DNA from: Helochares maculicollis | Lineage: Eukaryota > Arthropoda > Insecta > Coleoptera > Hydrophilidae | Reading direction: 5' to 3' | NCBI GenBank assembly: GCA_033557835.1 | Contig: JAWQRO010000481.1 | Location: 1-38,205 of the forward strand | DNA: 38,205 bases | Part shown: positions 1 through 11,554 of the stretch, in pieces | How positions within the stretch are numbered: the first letter of the stretch is position 1 | How the letters are laid out: each line of letters opens with the position of its first letter | Program-made: the position numbers and the translations under genes | The notes under the pieces: model-generated | What the model was told of the DNA's origin: nothing | The model's input: the letters and a program-made list of their open reading frames with translations, nothing else | Database searches by the model: none

Positions 1-930
1 TATATATATATATAAGAATATATAAAACTCCAATAAGTTTCGCTTACTCTGGATTCGTTCGCTTCGCTCGATCATCCCTCGCAGACTGGGAACGTATAAA
101 AAAATAAACACGCCAGCACTATAAATATGTAATAAAATTACATTCGCTCTTCACGAACTTATATTAATTGTACATGTATTTATGTATATAATATTAAAAT
201 TAAAATATATCAAAAATTAACTTGCTTACTCGTAGAGTGAGAGTGCGTTAAGAAACGAACACGTTTGAAAATGATATTGCGCAACATAATAAAATTATGA
301 AACGATAGCAGATTACAATTTTGTGTTATCCTTCCTACTCTGCAAACGAATCTCGAATAATTGAAGCTTAATAGATAATATCTGTTTTCTTACTATACGT
401 GCAATTTGAAATTTCTGATAAGTGAATTTTAGTAATTTAGGAGATAAATGGGAATACATCAAGAACAAAACGAGCTTCGCTTACTTGGTATTCACTCGCT
501 TCGCTCGCTCATCTTTCGCAGAGTGGGAGCGTTTGACAAAATAAACACCTTAACATTAGAAAAACAAAACGTAATAAAATTGTGAAACGACACGTGTGTT
601 CATTCTTTAATGTATTGGCCATTCACGAGTTTATGGTAACTGTACATGTACAAATAAAATAAAAAATAAGAACACATCCAAAAGCAAACTAAGTTTTGCA
701 TATTCGAGATTCGCTCGCTCATCCTTCGAGGAGTGAGAGTACATTAAGCAATAAACATGCTTGAAAGCGTTATTGCACAACATAATAAAATTATGAAACG
801 ATAGCAGATTACAATTTTGAGTTATCATTCCTACTACGCAAGCGAATACCAAGTAAACGAAGCTTAATCGATTTTTTTACTATATCACTATATGTACGTT
901 TTAAAATTCGTTTTATTAAACGGCAGAATG
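1..930 (+). repeat. Two direct copies of a GCTTCGCTCG-core repeat
   Basis: Two related units lie in tandem. The core CGCTTCGCTCG appears at about 60 and 497 (437 bp apart), each time followed by a TC-rich stretch, a TCGCAGA motif and a GGGA(A/G)CG motif. A second anchor, ACATAATAAAATTATGAAAC, occurs at 284 and 780 (496 bp apart), so the units carry indels. Both contain TGTACATGTA and AATAAACA segments. The copies are clearly diverged. No coding frame is supported: a 73-codon minus-strand frame at 631-852 is simply repeat sequence. The family is not recognised; it could be a non-autonomous transposon. The leading (TA)n tract is a short microsatellite at the window edge. Confidence 0.7.
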
Positions 931-1534
931 CACTTATACATTCTGCAGCTTAATGAAAAATGATTAGTAAACTCACGTCTTTTGATAAAAAAGTGATCAT
1001 ATTTTTATAAAATATATGTACTATACGTTCATATAATATTGAAATCATGTTGCTATTGAAATCCTGAGATTATAGATCAGTGACAAAACAAAGATGCTTT
1101 AGCTTCACATCCTCGGTTCTACTCTACTCGTTCACACACTACGGAATGACACCGCTTAAAACTCATCACTATCTTCTGTTGTTTTCACATATTTACTACA
1201 TTTTGCAATTTCATTTTCAAAAGTGCGCTTTTTTATGGCATCTCGACCCGCTTTGCTCTGGATTTAAGCAATGTAAGAGTCAAGCGAAACGTCGAGCATC
1301 CCAAATATAGTTTGTTCGGCAATTGAGCATGCCTGCTTAGCATTCCGATGCACACGTTATCTGACTTCTTAGCGAAAATTTAAGTATTGAAATATTCGTT
1401 TGCAAGAAATAGAAGGTTTACTTAAGGTTTTTACACCTTGAATATTCCATATTGATCGCTTGGTATTTTAATGTATAAGCTTATGTAATGTATGAACAAG
1501 ACACACACACGCGCGCACACATCATGATGGGTGA
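931..1534. other. AT-rich sequence, no feature seen
   Basis: No repeat, RNA gene or convincing reading frame is visible. A short 76-codon frame at 1080-1310 has no recognisable composition or motif. A short AC/GC dinucleotide tract lies at about 1501-1520. Confidence 0.5.
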
Positions 1535-1740
1535 ATGCATTAAAGAATGAACACGTTCAAGACTCAAAATCGTAAGCTGGTGTTGTTTCACAATGTCATT
1601 ACGTGTAATTGTAGTGTTAGCATGTTTATTTTTCATATATTCTCACTTTACCAGGGATGAGCGAGCGAAGCGAGTAAATCCCGAGTTAGCGAAGCATATT
1701 TAGTTTCTGATGTATTCCTATACCTCTCCGAAATTGCAAG
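1535..1740 (-). repeat. Inverted copy of the GCTTCGCTCG-core repeat
   Basis: Read on the minus strand this matches the unit around 450-640: GAGCGAGCGAAGCGAG on the plus strand is the reverse of the core, flanked by the same AATAAACA-like and TTCATTCTTTAATG segments in the expected order. With the copy at 450-640 it forms an inverted pair about 1 kb apart. Confidence 0.65.
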
Positions 1741-2150
1741 TGTGAAATTCGTAGCCATCAGAGTCTAGGAACTGTGCCATTGTGTCAAAATATACAAGTC
1801 TTACTTCCTATACGAATATACGTATATACGGCAATGTAAAAATATGATATTTTGTACCTGAAATTCGTACGTGGCCTTTTAGTGAGCACGCTTTTGCAGT
1901 TTATATTTTCGATAATATTTTAGGCATCGTTTTGCAACTACATTACTGACACGAGGCGAGGTAAGCCTACGTCTTTTTTGGATTCTTTGCCCTATAACGT
2001 AATAACCAAACTTAACAAATCACTGCTCTGATCATAGATGATTATACGGTTTCCAGTTCCAAGTTGCGTTGTTTCAAACACAAACATATAATTATTACAC
2101 TGAACCGAACGATGATACAACATAAATTATTATGAAACCGCAGAACCGAC
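1741..2150. other. AT-rich sequence, no feature seen
   Basis: No gene, repeat copy or recognisable motif was found on either strand. Confidence 0.4.
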
Positions 2151-2640
2151 CAGCGATGTAGCATCAGCATCAACATCATCGACATATGTTAGAGGAGCGT
2201 GCGTGCAAGTTCTTATTAACTCGGCAATTCGTGCTCCTGGAGCATTCGACAACACTCATTCGAGATCTAGAGCGGTTTGGAACCCCATTATGATGTAATA
2301 ATATTGCTATTCAAGCGTAGGAATGAAGTTAAAATTGAATGAAATGATGCGTGATGAGAGATATGAGGTACATTTAGCGTTGCGAGACGCTAAGGCGGCC
2401 TGGCGGGCGCTGCCACCAATTATGTGTTCGCTGGTTGAGTGGAGAATTTGGTTTTATTAACACCCAGAAGGTGTCTTCGCCGTTAAAGGGCAATTTGCGA
2501 ACCCCTTCAAATATTTATATTCTGAGGTGGGAGCGCTGATGGCGAACACCGATCATCAGTTCAAAGCTACGGACGATTAAATACGCATTTTTGTTTGATT
2601 TCAAATCTCCCCCGGGGGTAATAACGTGTATTTGCGTTTA
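2151..2640. other. GC-richer non-repetitive island, candidate regulatory DNA
   Basis: This stretch stands out from the AT-rich surroundings. It includes a CAT-rich tract near 2160-2185, the GC-rich run around 2380-2415 and a CCCCCGGGGG palindrome near 2610. No reading frame of useful length or transposon motif explains it. Such islands in insect gene deserts are often conserved non-coding elements, but conservation cannot be seen from one sequence. Confidence 0.35.
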
Positions 2641-3220
2641 ATTAAATAAAATTGTTTACGATTGTTTCGATTTGATTAAATTAGCAATTTTTATTCTTCT
2701 GGATATTCGCTTTTAACAGGGCACTTCAAAGTATACCTGTTTATTGGCTCGAAATTACATGGAAGCACTGCAGGTATTTTTGTTCGAATTATGTGGCTTT
2801 GAATTAAAATTTCATCTCGATTTGAAACAAAAGCCATTATTAAAGTACAGCCTTACTTGTTTATTTGTCCATATTTTATGTAACCATAATTATCTCCAAA
2901 AAAGTTGCGCTGTCTGCCATTTGAAATCCTATTAATTCTGCTTTTTGTTCCAGGTATAAAATCTCTCTTTTAAAATTATGGCACAATCAATAATTCGAGG
3001 AGCATACGGTAAGTCTTCTTTTGTCTTCGGGTTAATCATTTATATTTCGAGCCATTTATCCTATTCTTTTGCCAACGTGCTTTTTGTTTCGAACTGGATA
3101 TTTTTAACCAGTTTTTGACAGCTAATTTGGATATAAATTACAAATGGAAATTATACACACAGAGAGACAGGACCTAAAAACATAAATTACCATATCCAAA
3201 GTCCCTTTGGAAATATTGCC
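2641..3220. other. AT-rich sequence, no feature seen
   Basis: Only short frames (63 codons at 2744-2935) with no recognisable motif. No repeat copies elsewhere in the window were noticed. Confidence 0.4.
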
Positions 3221-3480
3221 AGCGATGAATCGTAGTCGCGTTACGCTGCGTCGCGACGCGTCGAAAATTACCGGTAATGGATGATCTTTTCAGGTTGGAG
3301 TTTGGCGCATTGCATCGTCATTAATGCACCGAATTTAGGCGTGGACATAGCGGATACATTATTAACACGGAGATCTATTTCGTCTGGGGAACACACTCGG
3401 TTGTTCGAAAAATGAATGCCAGGAATCGAACTAAAGCTGCGTTCATTCCGTTGATTCGTAAAATAGTTACTACACAAATG
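3221..3480. other. CpG-rich island with a 12-bp palindrome
   Basis: A CpG cluster at 3230-3263 contains the perfect palindrome GCGTCGCGACGC (3248-3259). The following 200 bp are of balanced composition and unique within the window. The minus strand is open for 69 codons (3268-3477) but shows no family signature, so it is not called as a gene. Confidence 0.35.
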
Positions 3481-3673
3481 GGCGCTTTAATCATTTAGTC
3501 ATAACTCAATCATTGAAAATGTCACTACGGTATGTATGGTTATGATTACCATATAATGCTAATCCATTACATTAATTCGCTTAGGCATCGTGTAATAAGT
3601 CAACATTTAAAAATCCACCAAAATAACTAAGTTGCTAATTGTAAATTCGAGTTTTTTATTTTAATCTACGTTT

Positions 3674-3935
3674 TCGTCAGGTTGCAGACACATTGTGATC
3701 GCCTTAATCCAATTTTAGATTCCATTAAGCCGTCTTCACTGTCAGATTTTTACTATATTTATTTCTTCGAGCTCGTAATGTAAATATTTGGGGAAACCGA
3801 GTGGGATTTTCATTAAATTTATGAAAGACTCGCTTCTGTAATGGAATGAAAATTACAGTCTCTAATTGGGGTGTATTTTTTGATATACATTGAAAGCTCA
3901 ACAGCTCAACAGTTGAAAATAATCATACAAGTTGC
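3674..3935 (+). repeat. Duplicated unique segment, copy A
   Basis: This segment aligns collinearly with 13819-14065 in the same orientation. The best-matching core reads AGCTCGTAATGTAAATATTT in both copies, followed by GAGTGGGA and CATTAAA-TTATGA blocks. Flanking blocks GTCAGG-TGCA, CCATTAA, TGAAAATT-CAG and CAACAG-TG also match in order. Neither copy shows terminal inverted repeats or a target duplication. On the minus strand about 23 codons are open in both copies, but the differences are not concentrated at third positions, so coding is unlikely. It could be a duplicated enhancer or an old unrecognised transposon. Confidence 0.75.
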
Positions 3936-6900
3936 TTAAAAACAGTACAGTCAAACAGGCAGATATACGTTTCCCAATCTGTGCTCTGAAAGACTCCGGT
4001 AATTGCAACTCTTATTAACTATACCTATAAAACAGAATTTTTGTAAATTTAGATATAAACAATCAACCGAAGCTAGATGTGAGGATATAGAAAAAATATT
4101 ATGTACAGTTCGATCTTTTTGTAAAAATCAAGCTAATTGAATCGCCAGACCTGACGGTAATGGAAAGGCAATTTTGAATTTGTAACATCAGGAAAATTTT
4201 CCCCGAGACTCTGCCTTGTTTCTCAAAATAGCATTTTTGCTATCTATTGTTTGTTTAATCGACTTCTTTAATAGCTCAATGCATTTTTAAGTCTCGTTAA
4301 AACCGCTTTTTGATTTGTTCCACTATTTATTTGACGCTCTTAAGATGCTTAGATATAAATTAGTTTTAAGGACATATTTAATTTAGTGCTGCCATTCTTG
4401 TTGATTAGTCTAATACAGTTGCATGAATTTCGTAAATAGGAGTTTTGCCAACTCAAATTTTAAAATACTTAATGAATTTAATGTAGTTTACTGTTATTCG
4501 TATTTATATAAAATCTGACAGAGGCCTACATTTAAGCTATAAATTTGATTTTGCTTCGTTAAATGCACGTTTCTAGATTTTGTTGTTGTAATTCAATTTC
4601 TCTTCTCATATGAATTGTCAGTTGCAAGAGACAAGATTCTCGATAATACATCGTCAGATTTTTGTATTTGTTTACTGATCACAATGATTATTTAAATTTA
4701 TTCGTTATTCATTTCGCAATTACGTATCAATTCTACTTTTAGTATTCCATCAGTTGTAAGTTTTTGTTGTCTAATTATTCAATTCGTAGGTACTTTTATG
4801 TAGTATATATAAGGAATTGTTGAGTAGAGAGTGGAGTTATAGACTTTACAAGTAAAAGTATACATAAAATAATTGAAAAAATCTACATCTATTATTAAGC
4901 AAAACAAATATTTCAGAATATTTAGAATCTGGTGTGTCTATACTCAATATTATTATAAAGCAAGCCCATGAACGACACAAAAATCGTGTTTTATAGCTAC
5001 GTAAATGAACGGAATCTTTCATAAATCTAATGAAAAGCCCACTCAGTCTTCCCAAATATTTATATTAGGAACGCAAAGAAATAAAGGTTGTAGAAACTAC
5101 TGGCAGTGAGAATCAGCTTGGGAAAAGAGAGCAATAAAACTTTTCCTTGAGTTGTTTATAAAAGAAAGAAGTAAAAAAAGTAAATTAAGCTAGTCTACTC
5201 CAGATATCTACCTACCCTAAAGATGTTTAGCGAATCATTCACCTATTGGCATATTCAGATCATAGTTGAAAGTTCGTCTAAAGTTCTGTTTGAAATTGAC
5301 GTAAACTCAAGTTCTCTTGTAACTTACACTAGCGTCATCCGCCACAGAATATTCTCACAAATACTTCGTATTTACCATTACCAATTTCATTATTGATATA
5401 ACTTGTCATAAAGGAAACCACCTTGTTTACAATTTGGTAGCGGTGAATAAATTTTATAAATCCAAAAATATCTAAGGAGCGCACTTTATAGACTGTATTC
5501 TGAGACATCGTGATAAAAGTTTTAATACATCCTTTTATATAGTATTTTAAGGCGTAGCTTAAAATTTAACACATGTGCAATCGTGGTAAAGCAAATAATT
5601 CAACTATATCTATAAATATTTTCTGATTTTGAATACCGTAATGAAAATTTGAATACATTTTGAAGTATAAATTAAATATTAAAAACGAAGCAGAGCTGAA
5701 CAATAGTAAAAATGAGGAAACTGAAGAATATTCTAACAAAGCATGAAATTGGTCTTAGCCAACGATATTAAAAAGATCTGCTAAAAGCATAATGAAGACT
5801 GTTTTAATATACAGGGTGTTGCAGAATTATTTTTTAATACTTAACTTACATGTTAAGAACACGACCTGGTATTTTCTAAGTATAAATAAAAATGTGGATA
5901 TTTTGGCTAGTTTAGGACTCTTGATGTAATTGAAATGATGCCGATAGACTATGCTGGGTTAAAGAATATTAGGCAGACACAACGGCACAGTTATTGCTAT
6001 AAAAGTTACGGCATCACAATCAAACACATCGTTAGATCCTTCAAAACCTCGAGATTACATTCTTTCATGAACGCAAAACCGTCCTTATGAAAGAAAAACA
6101 TAAAAAAGAACATCATTTTACTGAGGCACGTTGCACAAGATAGCCTTGCCATAATTTCACTTTATCTTACCCCCGCAAGAAAGAGGATTATATTGTGCAT
6201 CGCAAACTAATTCATAGTTGTAAAGTGAAAATTAGTCAAAAGCAAATTGCATTTATTTTACCGTTTTAGTTTTAAATCTAAAGCGACTTAAATTCAACGC
6301 ACAAGAGTAAATTTGTGACCCGGCTTAACAGATATCGACAGAAGGGGCAAATGATCTTCGAGAAGCCGGGAACGTAAATAGTAAATTAGTTATAAAATGA
6401 ATATCTTATTAGCTGGCGTTGAATTTAACATATCAAATCAAATAAAAACACTTGTCAACAAGTGGAGCTTCTCGTGCCTCTGTGGTTGTAATTTATTGCA
6501 ATAATTTTTTTGTAGGTTTTAGAGTAGCGTAGTATGCGCTTTCATTTATATGATTTTAGCCACTATAAAAAAACGTTTCTTTCTTATTGCGTTTTTAATA
6601 GGTTGAGGTGACTTACATATTAACATAACCATTGAATAAAGCTTATACCTTTCTAGTTTAGCGAACTGGCATAATCGTAAATAATGAATAAAATACATCG
6701 AAATGCAAAAATTAGTTAAAAATTGACCTCACGCGTGCCCCGTATCTTTCCTCTTCGATTGAAATTTAATTGACTATTAACTTTTTTCGCTTGTCTGTAT
6801 TCCTTTTCAACAAGGTTTTAATTATAATTTTGTCTGTTCGAGTCCAGCTGCATTAAGCCTAGACTAGAAGGGAATTCTTTGAAATAGCAATAAACTTCTG

Positions 6901-7140
6901 TCTTCGACCAACGACGTTATAGGGAATTCCGCCAGTGGTTCTTAACATGCACATGTAATTAATATCTCTGTTACTAGTTATGCCCCAAAATGCAAACAAA
7001 AGCCTATCGCTTATTATTTCTAATATCTACCACCTCTTTAAGTTTTGTAACTTAATTCTGAAACAGGCTGTATTTGCAGAATAAAGCAATTATGCAATAA
7101 CTTTTCCTAGTTTATTTCGTCTTCTGTTTCACGGCAGGAA
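3936..7140. other. Long AT-rich stretch without genes
   Basis: About 3.2 kb with no reading frame beyond 70 codons, no RNA gene and no intact transposon. A CAGGGTGTTGCAGAATTA string near 5813 resembles the ends of some insect DNA transposons, but no matching opposite end was found. A TTCGAGTCC string near 6837 resembles a tRNA B box without any supporting tRNA fold. Confidence 0.5.
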
Positions 7141-7721
7141 GTAAGAGCTCTCCTCTAAAAATCCCGAATCTGCATATAAAATCCTACAATTTAATGTCAC
7201 GCATATGGAAGTATGGTGAAAAATTTTAAATGTACCATATTTGGCAACCAAACAAGTAAGTCAAATAATTCCTTACGTAAATGTTGAATTTCCAATCAAG
7301 TCTTTTGTCACTAAGATTTTCAGTAGTATGACATTGTCAGATTTATCTTTACACAACAAAGTCGTTGCTTCAAGATACTCCCAAGAGTGGCCGTTTGGTG
7401 TTTTCGACAGCTTTAGTTAGCTTATGTTGTCTCATGAGCCCTACGGAAAGAATTCAGAAAATCTCTTCTAAGAATCCTCGATCTGTATGCAATAACCTAC
7501 AATTTAATGAAACGCACACACGGAGGTAAAGCTAAAAGTTCAACTCAAATTTGCGACAGTTATTGCCGCTTTCAGTCGACTTGTGAGATTCTCGGAAAGA
7601 ATCAGGATGTGTCTTCTAGAAATCCTTGATATGTATGCAACAACCTACAATTTAATAAAATACACACATGAAGGTAAGGCTAAAATTTCAAATGAAATTT
7701 GCAGCAAGTTTTGCTACTTTA
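7141..7721 (+). repeat. ~145-bp tandem array, left part
   Basis: Units are recognised by CTTCTA(A/G)(A/G)AATCC, then ATCTGTATGCAA and CCTACAATTTAATG. The CCTACAATTTAAT anchor occurs at 7183, 7496 and 7644. The 7183-7496 gap fits two units, one too decayed to recognise. The array continues after the mariner inserted at 7722. Each unit also has a TGAAGGTAAGG-like stretch and ends near an AAATTTGC-AGTTTTGC segment. No reading frame runs through it. Confidence 0.75.
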
Positions 7722-8983
7722 CCAGGTGCGCAAGTTTAAAATGTCGTTTTTTAATGAAAAATACGCAATTATTTAAGAACAATGGTAAAACATTTTTTAT
7801 TTAAAGTGTTGGCTCACACTCTTTACACATTTTATCCATCTTTTATGATTTATGGATACCATTCTAAAGGAAAGCTTCAACTTTCATCGAGCCATTTTTG
7901 TACATCCTTGAAAGTCTTGAAGTATTGTTCAGCCAGCGCGTGTTTCATTAATCAGAAGAGGTGATAATCAGAAGGCGCCAGGTCTGGTGAATTTTGCGGA
8001 TGGTGTAGAAGTTTCCAACCAAGCGACAAAATCGCTTCTTTGAACACTTTGGCTGAATGTGCAGCAGCGTTGTCATGCTGCAGAATGACTTTGCCGTGTC
8101 TTTGAGCCCATTCTGGGTGTTTTTCGATCAACGTGTGGTTTAAATTGATCATTTATTGTCAGTAGTGGATGGTACTAACTGTTTCGCCGGGTTTGAGAAG
8201 CTCGTAGTACACTACTCCCTTCTGATCCCACCACACATAAAACAACCAAAAACGATCCGGTTTTGTACTTAATGTTGATGGTTGTTCTGGCCTTACCGAC
8301 GAGTTTTACCGTTTGAGATTCTCAAAATATATCCATTTTTCATCGCTAGTTATAACTTGATGCAAAAAAAATCTTTCTTTTGTGGCGTAAATGCAGCATT
8401 TCGTACACAATTTTTCGTCATTTCATCTCTCGTACGTTCAGTTTGTGTGGAACCCATTTTCCAACCTTTTGAATCTTCTCCACGGCTCTTAGGCGATCGG
8501 AAATGGCTTTCCGAATGACATTCAACTACTCCGCCATCATTTGTTGTGTTTGTGTATCGTGGTCGTCCAATAATAGTTGTAATTCGTCGTCTTCATACTT
8601 TTATGGTCGATTTTCACGTTCTTTGTCAATAATATTGAAATCGCCACTTTTAAAACGTTGAAACCAGCGTTCACAAGTCTTGACTGTTGGAGCAAGATCA
8701 CAGTAAGTCTCTGCAAGAATTTCATGACTTTCTGATGCCTTTTTATTTTGTTTGAACAAGAAAATAATTGTATGCTGCGAATGCTCTTTACTTGGCACAA
8801 AATTTGACAGGTCTAACACGAATAAGAAGTGTGGTACTTACACGTAAACAACTAAACGAATGTGTCGTTTTGTAGTGGGCAGTCTTACCAAAAAAATGCT
8901 GCTTTGGGTTTCAAAGGGTACTTCAAAAGATTTCATGCGCCGTCTCTTGACAACAAAACGACATTTTAAACTTGCGCACCTGG
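7722..8983 (-). mobile_element. mariner transposon, 1262 bp, both ends intact
   Basis: Both ends carry the same terminal inverted repeat, CCAGGTGCGCAAGTTTAAAA at the left and its reverse complement at the right, 28 bp or so. It is flanked by TA on both sides (7720-7721 and 8984-8985), the mariner target duplication. Length is that of a full-size mariner. The transposase is on the minus strand and is broken. The element sits inside the ~145-bp tandem array; removing it and one TA leaves array anchors 141 bp apart, close to the unit length, so it entered after the array formed. Confidence 0.93.
7870..8810 (-). pseudogene. mariner transposase, broken
   Basis: The N-terminal part (8601-8810) has the mariner helix-turn-helix pattern, including CERWFQRFKSGDF. 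The expected first codon, just before SNFVPSKEH, reads CTG instead of ATG. A stop follows RENRP near 8601. The middle survives in pieces: WVPHKL and TSDEKW, the latter holding the first catalytic Asp. The last part (7952-8152) keeps HDNAAAH and SPDLAPSDYHLF; the two Asp are separated by 34 residues, as in the D34D mariner triad. A stop follows DYHLF, although the C-terminal sequence continues in the same frame. Stops and frameshifts make this non-functional. The sequence resembles the mauritiana/rosa side of mariner; that assignment is from memory of the family. Confidence 0.88.
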
Positions 8984-8985
8984 TA

Positions 8986-9290
8986 TATAGACTTTCTCAA
9001 AATGAATCAAGGTGTGTCTTCTAAAAATCCTGGATCTGTATGCAACAACCTACAATCTAATGAAACGCATACGTGAAGGTAAGGTTAAAAGTTCGAAACA
9101 AATCTGTGGCAGGTTTTGCCAGATTATGTCGTCTTGTCAGGCTCTTGATAGAAGTTGAGAAGTGTTTTTTAAAACTCCTTAATCCGCATGCAAACTTTTA
9201 CGAAGTTTGATGTAACATACACGAGTGCAGGATAAAAAGTTACAAACTAACAAATACGTAAGTCAATCCACCCCTTTTACCAGAAGTATA
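8986..9290 (+). repeat. ~145-bp tandem array, right part
   Basis: Two further units follow the mariner. Anchor CCTACAATCTAATG is at 9049, and a more diverged TTTTACGAAGTTTGATG lies near 9195, 146 bp on. They share GTGTCTTCTAAAAATCCTGG and the GCATACGTGAAGGTAAGG stretch with the units left of the mariner. Confidence 0.72.
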
Positions 9291-11550
9291 ATCAGTTAAT
9301 AGAGTGGAGGAACGCTCACAGACGCGCATCTTATGTTACTGAAATAATTAAATGCTAGGAAAAATAAATAATGCAATTAAGGCAGATATAGGATTTTACC
9401 ATTTAATCAGGGGATTAGAAGTACAACTGAAGAATGAAATTTTACTAGCTCTACTAATTTCCAAAATGGTAAAAGGCACAAGACTTGCCAAGAAATTTTT
9501 CTTAGTGGCTAAGTTCCAGCAGACTTAAAAATAGAAACAATATTAAAGGCTTACATAACATAAAATTGAATTTTACGCATAAATTTTTTACTATGCTTTT
9601 GCTTTAAATGTAATCAATCACAGTTTACGTCATAGCACTTATTTAAAATTATCTTTGTTTAAAAGAGGAAACTAGGATTATTAAACCGATATGGTCCTCA
9701 ATGAGTTATAATAATGTACGTAAAAACAATTTAGCAATTGGTATAAATTGTTTCTATGTCCGACGGATATTTATGTTATAATTACGTAACTGATAATTCA
9801 TCCTATCTAGTTGATGTTTCAATGTTGTATGAAAAAAAATGAAGACTTAATTCTACGAGTTCTAATTTAAATGCTGTGAAAAAATTGAACTTAATTTAAA
9901 TTGCAATTTAAACTGAAAGCTTTTTGCTACCATAAAAATGCCATAACAGGGGTGATGATGTCTTCAAAACCTATCAATAATTGATTCATGGCGAACTAAA
10001 TAGTTCGTTTTCAAAGATAGGGTCAAATGCTTGTCGCTTGTCTTTTGAGAACACCCTAATATTGATTTGAATATTATTAAAAGAAATGATAGGCCATAAT
10101 GTTCTCTAGATGTAGTCTTGTAGGATGCAATACAGGAAGCTTCCTTCAGCAGTCCGTTTATAATATCTATGCAAAACTTTCAATAATGAAATCACATTTT
10201 TCTCTAAAAAGGAACTAAATTACTTCTTTGCCAAGAAAGAAACCTTATCACTTCCGATAATACTTTCTAAAACAACGCGATATCTTAAGTCAATTGAGGT
10301 CAAGCCTTCTGACTTTTTGTCTAAGTTCAAAGCGAAGCCCAAGTACAATGAAAAACGCATACAGTGTAAGAATTGTTCAAAATAGGTTTTACACGAAAGA
10401 TCCAAGCAATTTTCCGTGATTCCTTGTAAAATTTTGCATCATTATTTTAGTTCTGAATATTTTTTAGTCATTACACTTATATTCCTTTAGATACGGGTAT
10501 GTAAAAAGAAGCAGGAAAAGTTCTTTTGCGACTATGTGGTCGCACGTCAATTTAAACTGAAAATTTAATGTAATTGATTAGGTAATTTTGTTCCTATAAG
10601 GTTTACACCCCCAATCCATATCAAGGGCGCAGACACGTATGTGATAGTTGGAAGTAGATCTGGACATCTGTTCTAAATTGATGTCCACTCAAGTTCTCTT
10701 TCAATCTTCGTACGTTTTACAGCGGTTTCGTGACGGTGTTTATAGTTGCTCAAAGGACGGCTTTTTCGTGGGTCGACTTTCAAAGCAGTAGTTTCGGTTT
10801 TGAATCTCTAAACTAGCAGAATACGAGATGCTCTGTGATTCAGATTCATTCAAATTTATGCTAATTTTCAAACTACAAGAGTGCTTAATACGACTTGTTT
10901 AATATCCTTGCACAAGCTACTCGCTATTATTGTGAAAAAGCTACTAAAAAATAAAACTGTAAGCCAAAATCACCCGATACGAATTACTTCCCAATACTTC
11001 ATACTGTTCATTTTTTTGATGTTCAGGGTTGGTTGATGGAACATACGTTTCTTAAGTAATTGGATCTGCATCTTTTAGAAGTTTTTTCCATTTATAGATT
11101 GTTTTTAAGCAGATTTTAAGTTTTGTGTTTCAAGATAGTCTCTGGGCTGAGTTGTTTTTTTTAATTGAGAGTTCTTTACTGCTATTTTCTGACTAAAAGT
11201 TCACGAACGTTGATTATTTAGATCTCTCGTTATTGTTCTAAGATTCATTGTACTACCTCGTTGAGATGATTATTTAAATGTCTAGCTTCTATTTTAGATG
11301 TAGCTACTCTTAATTCCTCAAAATAGTAATTTTGACGATTTATTTTCTGAATTCTTATAGTTTTTCCGATTTCATTTCTTGATACATTTCTATTCTGTTT
11401 CAAAGATCAGCTTGGCAATTCGCCAGATTTTTCTTGTGATAAAGTTTTAAGAATATTTGCATTTTTTGGAACTTTATACTAAATTTCGTAATTTGTTGAA
11501 GTATAGTTTTTAAAAATCATCCCGATTGTATTTTTAAATGATCGATTTCT
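9291..11550. other. AT-rich stretch without genes
   Basis: No repeat copies, transposon ends or credible genes were recognised. A 61-codon frame at 10220-10405 on the minus strand has no family signature. Confidence 0.5.
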
Positions 11551-11554
11551 TTAA

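Noticed and set aside
3400..3450. Minus-strand AGTTCGATTCC resembling a tRNA B box
   Set aside because: The flanks do not form a T-arm and no A box or acceptor stem lies at the right distance.
5810..5835. CAGGGTGTTGCAGAATTA, like the end of some insect DNA transposons
   Set aside because: No inverted partner or target duplication was found nearby, so no element can be delimited.
6830..6855. GTTCGAGTCC resembling a tRNA B box
   Set aside because: No paired T-stem and no anticodon or acceptor stem upstream.
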